This document shows positions 6,637 to 17,200 of a stretch of 35,861 bases of DNA, in pieces (position 1 is the stretch's first letter; each line of letters begins with the position of its first letter). The notes below the pieces were generated by a model. That model worked only from the letters and a program-made list of their open reading frames with translations. It was not told the DNA's origin and made no database searches. Source of the DNA: Planctomycetota bacterium. GTDB lineage: Bacteria; Planctomycetota; Planctomycetia; Pirellulales; Pirellulaceae. The stretch is from NCBI GenBank assembly GCA_026692885.1, contig JAPLNJ010001109.1, forward strand, positions 1-35,861, given 5' to 3'. Position numbers and translations under genes: made by a program.

Positions 6637-7998
6637 TTGACCACAGGCATCCCCGTGCAACAGCGACACTCTTTCGCCCTTTGGCGGGCCTGGATTCGGC
6701 GCCCCGTCGGCGTCCTGGCCGCCGGGTTACTATTCGGTAGCCTGTCCGCACCGGCCTGCGCCCAAGTCGCCTACGAGAACGAGCCGATCAACTATCTGAC
6801 GGCTCCCGTCACCGATCCGGTCGCGCGACTGCAGCGAGCGATCGATGCGGGCCAGGCCCAGCTGACCTACGACGACCGTCACGGCTACCTGGAATCCGTG
6901 CTCAATTCCCTGAACATTTCGCCCGCCTCGCAGGTGCTGGTCTTCTCCAAGACCAGCTTCCAGCGTCAGCGGATTTCGCCCAAGACCCCGCGCTCCCTAT
7001 ACTTCAACGACGACGTGTACATCGGTTGGGTCCAGGGCGGCGAGGTCCTGGAGGGGGCTTCGGTCGATCGGGACCTGGGGACGATCTTCTACACCCTGGA
7101 GCAGGAACCAAAGGGCAAACCCAAGTTCGTGCGAGACCGCGGCGACTGCTTGAGCTGCCATGCTTCCGCGAACACGCGCAACGTGCCGGGACTGTTGGTG
7201 CGCTCCGTGTATTCGTCCCCCAGCGGCCTGCCGCATTTCGGCGCCGGTACCTTTCGCACCAACCACAGCAGCCCGCTCAAGGAACGCTGGGGCGGCTGGT
7301 ACGTGACGGGCACGCACGGCACGCAACGCCATTTGGGCAACGTCGTGTCGCAGGACAGCGAACACCCGGACCAGTTGGACCTCGAGGCCGGGGCGAACCT
7401 GACCGACTTGACGAGCCGTTGCGATGTCTCGCCGTATCTGCGCGGTCACAGCGACATCGTGGCCTTGATGGTGCTGGAGCATCAGGTCGACCTGCATGAC
7501 CTGATCACGACCGCCAATTACGAAGCCCGCTTGGCCCTGCGCGACGCGGCGGTCCTGAACAAGATGCTGAATCAGCCCGCCGACACGATCAGCCCGTCGA
7601 TCCACAGGCGGCTGGAATCGGCCGGCGACAAGGTGCTGAAGTACCTGTTATTCGTGGACGAGGCACCGCTGACCGACCGCATTTGGGGCACATCGGGCTT
7701 TGCCGAAGAGTTCGCCGCGCGAGGCCCCTGCGACCAGCAAGGCCGCAGCCTACGCCAGTTCGATCTGCAACGGCGGCTGTTCAAATATCCGTGCAGCTAC
7801 CTGATCTACTCGGCGTCCTTCGACGCCTTGCCGCCGCAGGTCAAGCAGCACATCTACCGACGTCTCCAGGAAATCCTGACCGGCCAGGACGCCGACAAGG
7901 ACTTTGCCCATCTATCGGCTGCCGATCGGCAGGCGATCCTGGAGATCCTCCGCGCCACCAAGCCGGACTTGGCGGGATACTGGAAATCGCATCCGTAG
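6637..7998 (+). CDS. Exported mono-haem c-type cytochrome-like protein
   Basis: About 450 residues. The N-terminus has basic residues, then VGVLAAGLLFGSLSAPACAQ, a Sec signal peptide with a likely cut after AQ. A single haem-attachment motif CLSCH lies at about 171-175 (numbered from TTG 6637) in RDRGDCLSCHASANTRNVPG, so one covalently bound haem c in the periplasm is expected. The middle has HFGAGTFRTNHSSP and RWGGWYVTGTHG, which are well-formed but not from a family I can name. The C-terminal part is helical. No membrane segment other than the signal. Start: TTG 6637 follows the previous stop directly; GTG 6655 keeps the whole signal peptide and is equally likely. Confidence 0.7.
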   Translation: MTTGIPVQQRHSFALWRAWIRRPVGVLAAGLLFGSLSAPACAQVAYENEPINYLTAPVTDPVARLQRAIDAGQAQLTYDDRHGYLESVLNSLNISPASQVLVFSKTSFQRQRISPKTPRSLYFNDDVYIGWVQGGEVLEGASVDRDLGTIFYTLEQEPKGKPKFVRDRGDCLSCHASANTRNVPGLLVRSVYSSPSGLPHFGAGTFRTNHSSPLKERWGGWYVTGTHGTQRHLGNVVSQDSEHPDQLDLEAGANLTDLTSRCDVSPYLRGHSDIVALMVLEHQVDLHDLITTANYEARLALRDAAVLNKMLNQPADTISPSIHRRLESAGDKVLKYLLFVDEAPLTDRIWGTSGFAEEFAARGPCDQQGRSLRQFDLQRRLFKYPCSYLIYSASFDALPPQVKQHIYRRLQEILTGQDADKDFAHLSAADRQAILEILRATKPDLAGYWKSHP

Positions 7999-8375
7999 CG
8001 AGGCCACGTGGCCGCACCTATTGAGTCCTGCGCAGCTATTGGAACGTCGAGCTGTGAGGGCGAGGCTCCCACGGAGCAGCGGGCCGTCCCTGACGGTCCG
8101 CTGCGGCTAGCGCCTTGCCGCTCACCCATCGCGCCCCCAACTCGAGGCGAGAACCTGGGATCACGAGCAGGGCGTTGTCCCGCGCTGCCGTATGCGCCCC
8201 TGCGGGGCAAGCAGCGAAACAGGCTCTCGCCCTTGCCATCGTGCTAATTTCCCATGTCAACCCCAACTTTGCCTCGCCCCAGGGCTAGTCTGTCAGGTCC
8301 CATTCCAGGCGGTCGGCAAGGTCGCGTAATTCGTCAGACCTGGTGGCCCCCGTGCAGGGCCTCGACCGCCTGGTG
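7999..8375. other. Intergenic stretch without recognisable gene
   Basis: No supported gene. It contains the motif GGGCGAGGCTCCC near 8058 and an imperfect palindrome around 8080-8112, both of a type repeated between planctomycete genes. The frames open here have no homology signal. Confidence 0.4.
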
Positions 8376-8484
8376 GAAATCCGTGGTACTCTCCGCGGTC
8401 GATGTCCAACGAGACGCCGGCCTGGACCTCGACGTCGCCGAGCGCGTAGATTTTGCAGATGTCACGCAGCTCGATCAGCGGCAT
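8376..8484 (-). pseudogene. N-terminal scrap of a MacB/LolD-type ABC ATPase
   Basis: On the minus strand, MPLIELRDICKIYALGDVEV followed by QAGVSLDIDRGEY matches the first strand and loop of export-type ABC ATPases of the LolD/MacB group, including the KIYALGD-x-EV segment that precedes the Walker A motif. The sequence then loses the family pattern before any Walker A, so only about 36 codons remain. A small deletion inside it (ALRGVSLDI is expected) indicates decay. Confidence 0.65.
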
Positions 8485-8500
8485 GCCTGGTTCCCGCCTT

Positions 8501-8836
8501 TCACGCATTGTCCGCGTCGAGTTCGAGAAGTTCGTTGTCGTACACTTTGCCGCGTCGCTCGGCCTGGACCGGCATTCCCGGTTCCGGTGTGTCCGACGAC
8601 GACTGCTCCGCTTGAATCCGTTCGCAAGCCGACGTGTACGCGCTGGTCTCCGGGGTCGTGGCCACCCCGGCCCGGATCGGGTTCAAAACTACATCTACAA
8701 TGCAGGCCGGCACGGCCGCTTCGTTCGCCAACCGCTGGCACTTGGTCCGCCCTTCCCAAAACCGGCCCGTGCATCCGTCCTCGCGATTGGCTTGGCGCGC
8801 GATCGGCTCGGCCAGACAGCGCGTCCAGAGAATCTT
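8501..8836 (-). pseudogene. C-terminal fragment of a REP-associated tyrosine transposase
   Basis: The minus-strand frame contains ILWTRCLAEPIARQANREDG, CTGRFWEGRTKCQRL and EAAVPACIVDVVLNPIRAGV, the conserved C-terminal block of IS200-like/REP-associated (RAYT) transposases. The N-terminal half with the catalytic HUH motif and Tyr is missing; upstream codons in the frame do not match the family. The fragment cannot be active. It is relevant because the window contains several long palindromes of the REP/REPIN type that such enzymes mobilise. Confidence 0.75.
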
Positions 8837-8861
8837 GGCTGTCGGAGAGTCAGGGGAGTAG

Positions 8862-8992
8862 CGTGCCGATGTGCAAGTGGTGCTCGCCGGTGAGACGCCG
8901 GAATGGGAAACCGTCGAGTATGTCCGGGACGCCGTGGCGGCGGGCAAGCAGAAGTGCCTGATCCTGTTGGGGCATGCCAAGCGGTCGGATCT
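8862..8992 (+). pseudogene. Fragment resembling the C-terminal part of a Nif3-like protein
   Basis: The plus-strand frame reads [20 protein letters not shown] then [15 protein letters not shown], a pattern found near the end of Nif3/DUF34-type metal-binding proteins. A stop lies just upstream (8859-8861) and the pattern ends after GHAKRSD, so about 40 codons remain. The assignment rests on a short match and could be wrong. Confidence 0.35.
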
Positions 8993-9058
8993 TTGGGCTA
9001 GTCATGTTTCTGGTGTCGATGGAATATCTTTCTCCAGGCGAGAAGTAAGGAGTAACCC

Positions 9059-9949
9059 ATGTTGCGCAACACGCTGCTGACCATCCTGATCCTGTTGATG
9101 GCTCACCATGTTCTGGCTGCCGAGGGTAAGACAAAGCCCGCCGCCGACAAACGCCCGACCAAGATTTGGAACCGGACTGGTCCCCTGGGCGAAACACCCA
9201 AGCACGTCACCGACGTCTGCCCATTGTCCGATCAGGATAACAAGGGCGGGTGGGGTAAGTTCGAGCCGATGACGGACGAGTTCGACGGCCAGGAACTCGA
9301 TCTCAACAAGTGGAACCGTGGCATGTACTGGTGGAAGGGGCGACAGCCCGCCCTGTTCAGCGACAAAAACGTCACCGTGTCGGATGGCAAGCTGCACCTG
9401 ACCATGCGGCACGAAAAGCTGCCCGCTGAAGCAGAGAAGCAGGGCTACAAGGACTACACCAGCGCCGCCCTGCACACGAAGGTCCGTTCGGGCTACGGCT
9501 ACTACGAGGTCAAAGCCAAGCCAATGAACTCCGGTGGGTCAAGCTCGTTCTGGTTCCAGGTGGAGGATGTCCCAGGCTGGTTGACCGAAATCGACGTGTT
9601 CGAGATCGGCGGCAAGGCCAAGGGATTCGAGCACAAGTACAACATGAATCTGCACGTCTTCAAGACGCCCACCGAGACAAAGCTCTGGAGCGTGGGCGGC
9701 GTGTGGGAAGCACCGTGGCGATTCACCGATGACTACCACGTCTACGGCCTGGACTGGGGCAAGGACGAGATCAGGTTCTACGTGGATGGTGTCCTGGTCC
9801 GCTCCGTCGAGAACACGCACTGGCACCAGCCGCTGTTCCTGATCTTCGACTCGGAGACGATGCCACAGTGGTTCGGGATGCCTGACGACAATGATCTGCC
9901 ATCGACGTTCAGCGTCGAGTACGTGCGGGCGTGGAAGCAGAATTCGTGA
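9059..9949 (+). CDS. Secreted GH16 family glycoside hydrolase
   Basis: 296 residues. The signal peptide is [15 protein letters not shown] with a likely cut near AA-EGK at about 21. The catalytic GH16 signature EIDVFE is at 177-182: E177 is the expected nucleophile, D179 assists, and E182 is the acid/base. Flanking family features are [38 protein letters not shown], the [20 protein letters not shown] strand pair and a final VEYVRAW. The fold is a beta-jelly-roll that cleaves beta-1,3 or beta-1,4 galactan or glucan chains; the sequence looks closest to agarase/porphyranase/carrageenase-type members, but the substrate cannot be fixed by eye. AAGGAG lies 9 bp before ATG. The neighbours give no polysaccharide-utilisation context. 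Confidence 0.88.
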   Translation: MLRNTLLTILILLMAHHVLAAEGKTKPAADKRPTKIWNRTGPLGETPKHVTDVCPLSDQDNKGGWGKFEPMTDEFDGQELDLNKWNRGMYWWKGRQPALFSDKNVTVSDGKLHLTMRHEKLPAEAEKQGYKDYTSAALHTKVRSGYGYYEVKAKPMNSGGSSSFWFQVEDVPGWLTEIDVFEIGGKAKGFEHKYNMNLHVFKTPTETKLWSVGGVWEAPWRFTDDYHVYGLDWGKDEIRFYVDGVLVRSVENTHWHQPLFLIFDSETMPQWFGMPDDNDLPSTFSVEYVRAWKQNS

Positions 9950-10283
9950 GGGCCAAGGCTGTCGCTCACGAAGATCATCGCACTGCGCCCGTTCCAGCAC
10001 CACCAGTAAGGAGCCGATCCGATGCCATCAAGGCCGTGACTTCGGCTGCGGAATGCCTCCATTTCTCCTAGGCTGCCTCAATCGCCCCGTGGAAACTTGG
10101 CGCGGCCCACATCATTCCGCCGCGGCAAAGGCCAGCGTCAGCGTCTTCACCGATCTCCTTTAGCCATTCCAAGGGGTTGGTCACTTCGAGCCGCAACTGC
10201 CTCCGCCGACGTTTGGCCAACCGACATAACCGATCGTTGCAAGTCGCGGATCACCGGAGTCACGGGCATGGTCCGCGCTCCTG
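9950..10283. other. Intergenic stretch between convergent genes
   Basis: This is the space between the end of the GH16 gene and the end of the minus-strand HzsA-related gene. No gene or clear terminator hairpin was found. On the minus strand at about 10100-10200 the frame LRLEVTNPLEWLKEIGEDAD looks protein-like but is short and flanked by stops, so at most it is a gene remnant. Confidence 0.35.
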
Positions 10284-13160
10284 CTATTGGGGTTCCAGCA
10301 GGTGGGCCATGCGGACCTTGAACTGGCGTAGTTCTTCTTCCTGCTGCGTACTGAACGCGCCCTGGCGAGTGGCGTAGGTGTCCATCCAGGTGGCTAACCG
10401 CTGCCGGCTGTCGGCGTCGAGCTTCACGTCCTTGTGGCCCTGACCGGCCATCAACAGCGCCATCAGCTTGCTTTTGCGCGCCGGCATGTCACCCACAACC
10501 GAGAAGTCCTTTTCCAAGGCCAGCTTCTTCAGATCGTCGCTGGCGTAATGCAACAACGCGGCGTACGACACCGCGGCCGTCAGGTCGAATTTGGCGCCCT
10601 CCGGTTCCTGCGCGTCCGGGCGGTGGCAGGACACGCAGTGCTTGTCCAGGACGGGTTGCACAAGCTGATCGTAACGCAGCGGCCAACTGCCTTCGGCGTC
10701 CGGTTTCACCCGCGAAGGTTCGCGGGCCAACGCCAGCGGCATGCGGCCCCGCAGCGGCGTGTAGTCGCGGGACTCGTGGCAACCGATGCAGCCCAGCGTC
10801 GTGTTGGGCTGCACGTAGGTCAGCGAACGCATGGTCTGCACGGCATAGCCGTCGCGATCCAGGGCTTGGAAGAAGTACGGCATCCCCGAGGGTACGCGGA
10901 AGTAGGCCGAACCGTCCGGTTCGACCGGCACCGTGCCCAGCACGAACTTGCCGGTATCCTCGGCGGACACGCCGATCACCGGGCTGTTCATCTCCGGCTG
11001 GACCTTCGGCACGACGGCCACGATGCGCAGTCGCGCAATGCTACCTCGTTCGATGCCGCCCAGCCCCTCGTAGATATTCTGCACCAGGAACCGGCCCTCC
11101 TGCGGCGCGTTGGCCTCGACCAAGTCCGCGATCTGCGGCGGCTGGGGCCGCGGTTTCACGGCAATGGGGTTCGTGGAGGAAATGTCCGAATCGCGGTGCA
11201 GCAGGTTCAGATTGCCGAAGGCGTCGACCAAGTAGATGCCGGAGGCATTCGGCGGATTGCGGGGGTCGTCGACGCTGGTCTGTGTGTGCGGCGGCAACGG
11301 CTTGTCCGCCCAGGAGCAGAGAAAATGCTCCTCGGACAGCGGCCACGGCCCGCCGTAGTAGGCGTTCGGCCAGCCTTCCGTCTCCGGGAAACACACCTCC
11401 GGCGTCAGCCGTGTGAGTGGCCCTTCGAATTCCGTCCCCTTGGTGCGGTCCAACAAGGCCAACGAACCGCCGTCGATCGAGTGATGCGCCGAGCCGGTGA
11501 ACACCAGCTTGTGCGAGTTGGGGATCGGCCGCGCTTCGAAGGCGCACTGCGGTCGCACGGTGTAGTTCTTGTAAATCAGCTGGGCGTTCGTCCCGTCCGG
11601 GTTGGTCGCCCACAGGCTGAAGAAGTTGCCGTTGAAGCGGTCGATGTAGTCCCAGCGGGCGTAGATCACGCGTCCGTCCTCGTCCACGGTCGGAGGCCAT
11701 TCGAAGTTCTCGAAAGCCGAAATCGGCTGCAGGTTCCCGCCCTGGGTGTCCATCTTGTGCAGCGTGAACACGGCCACCGGTCGCGATCGGCCGCCGCCAC
11801 AACGCACGTAGCTGTCGGGCAGCTTGCTGTTCAAGCAGGTGGCCGTCGCACTTTCTTTGCCGACCTGCAAGGCGGTGCCCTTGCGCGTCGACAGGAAGAC
11901 AATCTCGCCGCTGGGCAGATAGCGGGCGCCGAAGTCGTCGTAGCGGCCCTGCGTCAACTGCCGCAGGCCCGTACCATCCACGTGCATTTCGAAGATGTGG
12001 TAAAAGGCGTCCTCGGCGATCTCCTCTTTCTTCGTCTTGTCCCCCTTGCCGGCCAACTCAGGGTAGTACTTGCAGTAACCGAACAGCAGCTTGCGGCCGT
12101 CGTAGGAGATCTCCGGCAGCACGAAGTTGCCGACCGAGAATTGCTCGGTCAGACAGCGCAGTTGCGGATTATCGCCCCTAAATCCCGACAGCACGTACAC
12201 GCCGCCACCGCCGCGTGAGAACCAGCCGTAATACTGATCGCTGACGTGCGGCAGCAGGGTCGGAGCTCGCTTCACGAATACGATCTGGTCGAAGTCCAGC
12301 AGGGGATTGGTCAGCGTCAGCTTGCGCACGGTCCAGCGGGCCTGCAAGTACAGTTGCCGTTGCGTCGCGTCCGGTGCGTCGGCCGGCAGCTGGCTCCATT
12401 GCTCCGCGATTTGGCTCAGCGTCTGCACGTGGGCGTCGACTGCCCCGCCGCGGGCGCGCAGGTCGTCGGCCAGTTTCCGGCCCTGTTCGATTACGCGCGG
12501 TGCCGGGTAGGTCCGTGCGATCTGGCCGGCGGCGGTCAGTGGCGGTTTGCCGTGCGGCTTGGACCACTCGCTCAGACTGCTCTGTGTGGCAGGGCGGCCC
12601 AACGCGATGTTCTGGTCCTGACCCGGCGCGAACACCTGCACTTCGTCCAGGTGGAAATACGACGTGCCGGTCAAGCCCAGCCGCAGGTATCGCCCCTGCT
12701 GGCCGTTCAGCTTCGCCACCAGTGGCTTGCCGTCCGTCTTGCCATAGAATATCGTGCCGTCGTGCTGGTAGACCTGGCGGAAATTCTTGCCATCGTCCGA
12801 CAGCCACAGGATGATCCGGACGTTGCGGGCGCCGCAGCCGTCGCAGCGGTTGTACAGCACCACGCGGTCGATTGCGGCGCCGTTGCCCAGATCGACCTGC
12901 CACCACGGATCCTTTTCGTTTTCCGTATGGAAGCCCCACTCGCCCGTGATCAGGCCGTCGACGCCGCCCGCCGCGTCCTCTTCGACCTTGATCGCTGGCA
13001 GCGTCCCGTGCGCCGAGGGCGATTGCGCCCGCAGTTCATCCTGCCGCAACCAATCGGCCTCGATCTGCTGCGGGGTGACCGCCGGACCGGCGGCGGATAC
13101 CGCCGCTGCGTACAAGAAGACGAATGAACCCATCGCGAACGACCGTCGCCAAGGCACCAT
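10284..13160 (-). CDS. HzsA-related exported protein: discoidin, propeller and di-haem cytochrome domains
   Basis: 958 residues from the minus-strand ATG at 13160. The signal peptide is RRSFAMGSFVFLYAAAVSAA. Residues about 60-190 form an F5/8 type C (discoidin) domain (GLITGEWGFHTE, WWQVDLGNGAAIDRVVLYNR). Residues about 320-650 contain PD40/TolB-type propeller strands (YDDFGARYLPSGEIVFLSTR, WPPTVDEDGRVIYARWDYID). The C-terminal part has two haem-binding motifs, CIGCH at 791-795 and CVSCH at 842-846, the second in LVQPVLDKHCVSCHRPDAQE. The layout is that of planctomycete proteins annotated as related to the alpha subunit of hydrazine synthase; there is no reason to infer anammox from one such gene. 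The frame extends to 13304, but the signal peptide sets the start at 13160. It is convergent with the GH16 gene and divergent from the 13545 operon. Confidence 0.82.
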   Translation of the reverse strand: MVPWRRSFAMGSFVFLYAAAVSAAGPAVTPQQIEADWLRQDELRAQSPSAHGTLPAIKVEEDAAGGVDGLITGEWGFHTENEKDPWWQVDLGNGAAIDRVVLYNRCDGCGARNVRIILWLSDDGKNFRQVYQHDGTIFYGKTDGKPLVAKLNGQQGRYLRLGLTGTSYFHLDEVQVFAPGQDQNIALGRPATQSSLSEWSKPHGKPPLTAAGQIARTYPAPRVIEQGRKLADDLRARGGAVDAHVQTLSQIAEQWSQLPADAPDATQRQLYLQARWTVRKLTLTNPLLDFDQIVFVKRAPTLLPHVSDQYYGWFSRGGGGVYVLSGFRGDNPQLRCLTEQFSVGNFVLPEISYDGRKLLFGYCKYYPELAGKGDKTKKEEIAEDAFYHIFEMHVDGTGLRQLTQGRYDDFGARYLPSGEIVFLSTRKGTALQVGKESATATCLNSKLPDSYVRCGGGRSRPVAVFTLHKMDTQGGNLQPISAFENFEWPPTVDEDGRVIYARWDYIDRFNGNFFSLWATNPDGTNAQLIYKNYTVRPQCAFEARPIPNSHKLVFTGSAHHSIDGGSLALLDRTKGTEFEGPLTRLTPEVCFPETEGWPNAYYGGPWPLSEEHFLCSWADKPLPPHTQTSVDDPRNPPNASGIYLVDAFGNLNLLHRDSDISSTNPIAVKPRPQPPQIADLVEANAPQEGRFLVQNIYEGLGGIERGSIARLRIVAVVPKVQPEMNSPVIGVSAEDTGKFVLGTVPVEPDGSAYFRVPSGMPYFFQALDRDGYAVQTMRSLTYVQPNTTLGCIGCHESRDYTPLRGRMPLALAREPSRVKPDAEGSWPLRYDQLVQPVLDKHCVSCHRPDAQEPEGAKFDLTAAVSYAALLHYASDDLKKLALEKDFSVVGDMPARKSKLMALLMAGQGHKDVKLDADSRQRLATWMDTYATRQGAFSTQQEEELRQFKVRMAHLLEPQ

Positions 13161-13544
13161 GCTCGTACCCCCTACACCAGATTCCCTGCGGCCTGTTCGA
13201 GTTCGCGTCCCATACGCGACTCGCGGCCCGTGATTGTACGCCCTGTCGAAGTTTGTTGCCACCGCGCGCGATCCAGAGCGAGAAATTCGCTGACCGGTTT
13301 CCAACGTCCCGGCCGAAAAATAACTCCCTCGCCCCGGTACTCCGGGGAGAGGGTTGGGGTGAGGGGCCGAACAGCAAATGCCGAAGTTGTTCTTCGGCCG
13401 GTCCTAAGTCCCGCTTTCCTAAGTCCCGCTGCACTCCCTATAATGCAGGCGCGCGGAAGCAGCGCAATGTGTTGCCGGAAGTTGGATGGTGGACGACGGC
13501 GAAGATCGTGTCCGAGTCCGCGGGAAGCAAAGAGAGGGCTGGGA
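13161..13544. other. Divergent intergenic region with a GC-rich repeat
   Basis: The region separates the HzsA-related gene from the plus-strand operon and must hold both promoters, though no convincing -35/-10 pair was found. CCCTCGCCCCGG (13326-13337) and CCGGGGAGAGGG (13342-13353) form a 12-bp stem with one mismatch, followed by TTGGGGTGAGGGGCCG. The same TTGGGG(G)TGAGGGGCCG string is at about 20612-20628, so this is a dispersed repeat. TCCTAAGTCCCGCT is partly repeated in tandem at about 13403-13431. Confidence 0.5.
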
Positions 13545-13841
13545 ATGAGAACAGAGCGAACCCCTGTAGTGGTGGAATGGCTGACCGATGCCGCTGACTT
13601 GGCAGTCGCCCGCAAGCAGCGGGAACAATTCGACCGCAACAGCGACTGGCTGCAATTACATCTCCCGGAAATTTACGCCCAGCATCGCGGGAAGTGCATC
13701 TGTATCGCAGGCGAAGAGCTGTTTGTCGGAATGACCACGCAAGAGGCCGTCGACCAAGCCCGGGCCCGGCATCCTAACGACCAAGGCTGGTTTACGCGAT
13801 ACATTCCGCTGGAAAGGTTGGCCCGAATCTATGCGTATTAG
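13545..13841 (+). CDS. Small DUF5678-like protein
   Basis: 98 residues from ATG 13545, with AAAGAGAGGG upstream. After a variable start it has the pattern LPEIYAQHRGKCICIAGEEL, FVGMTTQEAVDQARARHPND and WFTRYIPLERLARIYAY. It resembles the short DUF5678-type proteins that precede aspartic-protease-like genes in cyanobacteria and planctomycetes; the role is unknown. Its last 11 bp overlap the next gene, so the two are translated together. The upstream-extended frame to 13230 runs through the GC-rich repeat and is not real. Confidence 0.65.
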   Translation: MRTERTPVVVEWLTDAADLAVARKQREQFDRNSDWLQLHLPEIYAQHRGKCICIAGEELFVGMTTQEAVDQARARHPNDQGWFTRYIPLERLARIYAY

Positions 13842-14280
13842 CGGCGAATGGCTGGCCTGCGACGACGGAATCGTGCGGCCGGTCATACGTGTTGAGGTCT
13901 TGGCGAGGGACGGGATCTGGCGGTCCGCTGAGCTACTTCTGGATACTGGTGCCGACCGAACCGTGCTAAGTGCCAACATCCTGGATTGTCTGAGGCTACC
14001 TTTCACCGTGATGCAAGATCGAATTGGCGGGGTTGGTGGCATCGTTGAATCGGTGGCCGTGAAAACGCGGATCCGGATGCCGCAAGACGACGGCACCTAC
14101 GCGGTGTTTCGCGGTGAGTTCGCCGCCTGTGTGGACCGCGATGCCTTGGACATGAGCGTACTCGGTCGCGACATTCTCGACATGTTCGCGGTCATCGTAG
14201 ATCGTCCAGGGGAATTGGTCGCTGTCATCGGCGGGCAGCATCATTACGCCCTGCAGACGGGTGAAAGAGACAAACAATGA
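13831..14280 (+). CDS. Retropepsin-like aspartic protease domain protein
   Basis: 149 residues. The motif AELLLDTGADRTVLSANIL at about 31-49 contains the catalytic DTG of retropepsin-type aspartic proteases, which work as dimers with one DTG per chain. VLGRDILDMFAVIVD at about 110-124 matches the (L/I)GRD-x-L segment that follows in this family. No signal peptide is visible, so a cytoplasmic location is likely unless exported otherwise. It overlaps the DUF5678-like gene by 11 bp and its TGA overlaps the A2M start (ATGA at 14277-14280). Substrate unknown; the small partner upstream may be its target, its inhibitor or a cofactor. Confidence 0.75.
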   Translation: MRISGEWLACDDGIVRPVIRVEVLARDGIWRSAELLLDTGADRTVLSANILDCLRLPFTVMQDRIGGVGGIVESVAVKTRIRMPQDDGTYAVFRGEFAACVDRDALDMSVLGRDILDMFAVIVDRPGELVAVIGGQHHYALQTGERDKQ

Positions 14281-17200
14281 TCACGAACGCGACTCGCATC
14301 TTCAACCTCGCACTGGTGGTTCTTCTGATGGCAGCATCCAACTCCGCTCAGGCCGGTTCGCGCGACAAACAGTGGAAACAAGTCGAGGCGGCCATCGCCA
14401 AGGGCCTGCCGAAGACGGCCGTCGAGAAACTCGAACCGATCATCGCCGGCGCGCTGCAAGACAAGAACTACGGCGAGGCGATCAAGGCCATCGGCAAGCG
14501 AATCGCCCTGGAAGGCAACGTCCAGGGCAACAAGCCGGAGGAGAAGATCACCCGCTTGCAGGCCGAGATCACCAAGGCGCCGCCGGAAATGACGCCGGTC
14601 ATGGACGCCCTTCTGGCCAACTGGTACTGGCACTACTTCCAGCAGAATCGCTGGCGGTTCCTGCAACGAACCCGGACGGCCGAAGCTCCGGGCAAGGATT
14701 TTACCACATGGGATCTGCCGCGGCTGTTTGCGGAAATCGACAAGCAGTTCACCAGGGCCCTGGCCGCCGACAAGCCGTTGCAGGCCACCCCCGTCTCCGC
14801 CTTCGACGATCTGCTGGAAAAGGGCAACGTGCCGGACAGCTACCGGCCCACGCTGTTCGACTTCCTGGCACACAACGCCTTGGAGTTCTACGTCTCCGGC
14901 GAGCAAGCGGCGGCCAAGGCCGAGGATGCTTTCGAGTTGTCGGCGGACAGCCCTATCTTCTCGCCCGTCGAGGAGTTCCTGAAGTGGCCGGTCGAAACCA
15001 CCGACGTCGACTCGCCCGTGGTCAAAGCCATCCGGCTGTACCAGCAGCTGTTGGCGTTTCATCAGGCGGACAAGGACCCCGCCGCGCGGCTGGACGCCGA
15101 CCTCGCCCGGCTAAATTTTGGCCACAACACGGCGTTCGGTGAAGCGAAGAACTCGCGGTACAAGGCTGCTCTAAAGCGGTTCGTGGATCGCTGGGGCGAC
15201 CACGAGCTCGCGGCTCGGGCCCTGTTCCACGGGGCGGTCGTACTCCGCGACGAAGGTGATTTGGCCCAGGCACACCAATTGGCCCAGCAGGGCGTCAACG
15301 CCTGGCGCAAAACCGTGGGCGGAAGGCAGTGCCACAACCTGCTCCAGGAGATCGAGGCCAAGTCGGCCAGCGTCAGCACCGAACGCGTCTGGAACTCGCC
15401 GTGGCCAACCATCGACGTGCAGTACCGCAATCTGACGAAGGTCTACTTCCGGGCCGTGCGCGACGACTGGCTGGAGCGAGTCAAAGGCCAGGCTTACCAC
15501 CCCGAGGGCCTGGACGGTGAGCAGCGTCAAGCGTTGCTCCGCAAGCAGCCGGATCTTGCCTGGTCCGCCGACCTGCCGGCGACCGGCGACTACCGAGAGC
15601 GGGTGGAGAAACTGTCGGCGCCGAAGGATCTGAAACCGGGCTTCTACTTCCTGATCTCCAGCCACGATCCCGGCTTTGGCGAGCAGCACAACCTGGTCTC
15701 GTTCACCGACCTGTGGGTCAGCAACCTGGCCCTGGTGATGCGCACCTCGCCAAAGGCCGGACAACTCGAAGGCTTCGTGCTCAACGCTGCGTCGGGCGAA
15801 CCACTGGCCGGGGCCGCGGTACAAGGCTGGTATTGGACGAACAACAACCGCCGAGTGGCCGTAAGACCGGTCAAGACCAATGAGCACGGCCTGTTCCAAC
15901 TGCCGGGTCCGGAGCAGCAGAGTTTCCTGATCCACGTGCAGCACCAGGACCAACAACTGGCGACTGGCCGCGATTACACCACGAACCGTGCCCAACCGCG
16001 ACCGGAGCCGCAGAAACAGACTGTCTTCTTCACCGACCGCTCACTGTATCGGCCGGGCCAGACGATCCAATACAAGGGCCTGTGTATCCGCGTGGACCAG
16101 GAAGCGGACAACTACCGGGTGCTCGGTGGCCAGGAGCTGACCGTTGTGTTTGCGGACAGCAATGGCCAGGAAATCGCCCGCCAGCGGCACCGCACGAACG
16201 ATTACGGCTCGTGCAGTGGCAGCTTCACCGCGCCACGCGACCGGCTGATGGGCCAGATGCACATCCGGGTCGAGGGTGAGCCGAGCGGAGCCAGCAGCTT
16301 CAACGTCGAAGAGTACAAGCGGCCGAAGTTCCAGGTGACGTTGGACGCGCCGAAAGTGGCTGCCAAGCTGAACGCCGTGGTCAGCCTCGCCGGCAAAGCC
16401 GCCGCTTATACGGGCGCCGCGGTCGGCGGGGCGAAGGTCAAGTACCGGGTGGTGCGCGAAGTCCGCTATCCGAGCTGGTGGGGCTGGTGCTTCTGGTGGC
16501 GTCTGCCGCAGACGAACAGTCAGGAACTCGCCCACGGCTCGGCCACCACCGAGGCGGACGGCGCGTTTACGGTCGAATTCACCGCAAAGGCCGATCTGGC
16601 CGTGTCGCCTGACGACGAACCGACGTTTCAATTCGCGATCTACGCCGACGTGACGGACCTGACGGGCGAGACGCGGTCCGGGGAGCGGAGGATCAACCTG
16701 GGATACACGGCCTTGCAGGCCTCGTTGACGGCCAGCCAATGGCAGACGATCGCCAAGCCCGTCGAAATCGCCATCCGGACGACGACGCTGGACGGCGAAG
16801 GCCAGCCGGCCGAGGGATCGCTCAAGGTCTACCGGCTGAAACCGCCGGAGCAGGTCCAGCGCGGGGCACTCGATGAGTCGCGTCACTCGCTTCCGCCGTC
16901 GCTGCGTGCGGGCGGTCGGGACGCCGAAGCGCCGCCCGACTTGGCGAATCCGAACTCGTGGCCGCTCGGCGACGTGGTGTTCGACCAGGGCTTCACGACC
17001 GACGCAGCGGGCAATGCCCAGGCTGTGATACCGCTGGAAGCCGGCGCGTACCGGGCCCTGCTGGAAACCCAAGACCGCTTCGGCAAGAAAGTCAAAGCCC
17101 AACTGCCGATCCAGGTGCTCGATCCGGCAGCTGCCAAGTTGAACATCAAGATCCCGCAACTCGTGGCCGCACCGCAGTGGTCGCTGGAGCCGGGCAGCCA

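Noticed and set aside
10284..13160. Taking the HzsA-like protein as evidence for anammox metabolism
   Set aside because: Proteins with this layout are widespread in planctomycetes that do not perform anammox, and no other hydrazine-pathway gene is in the window.
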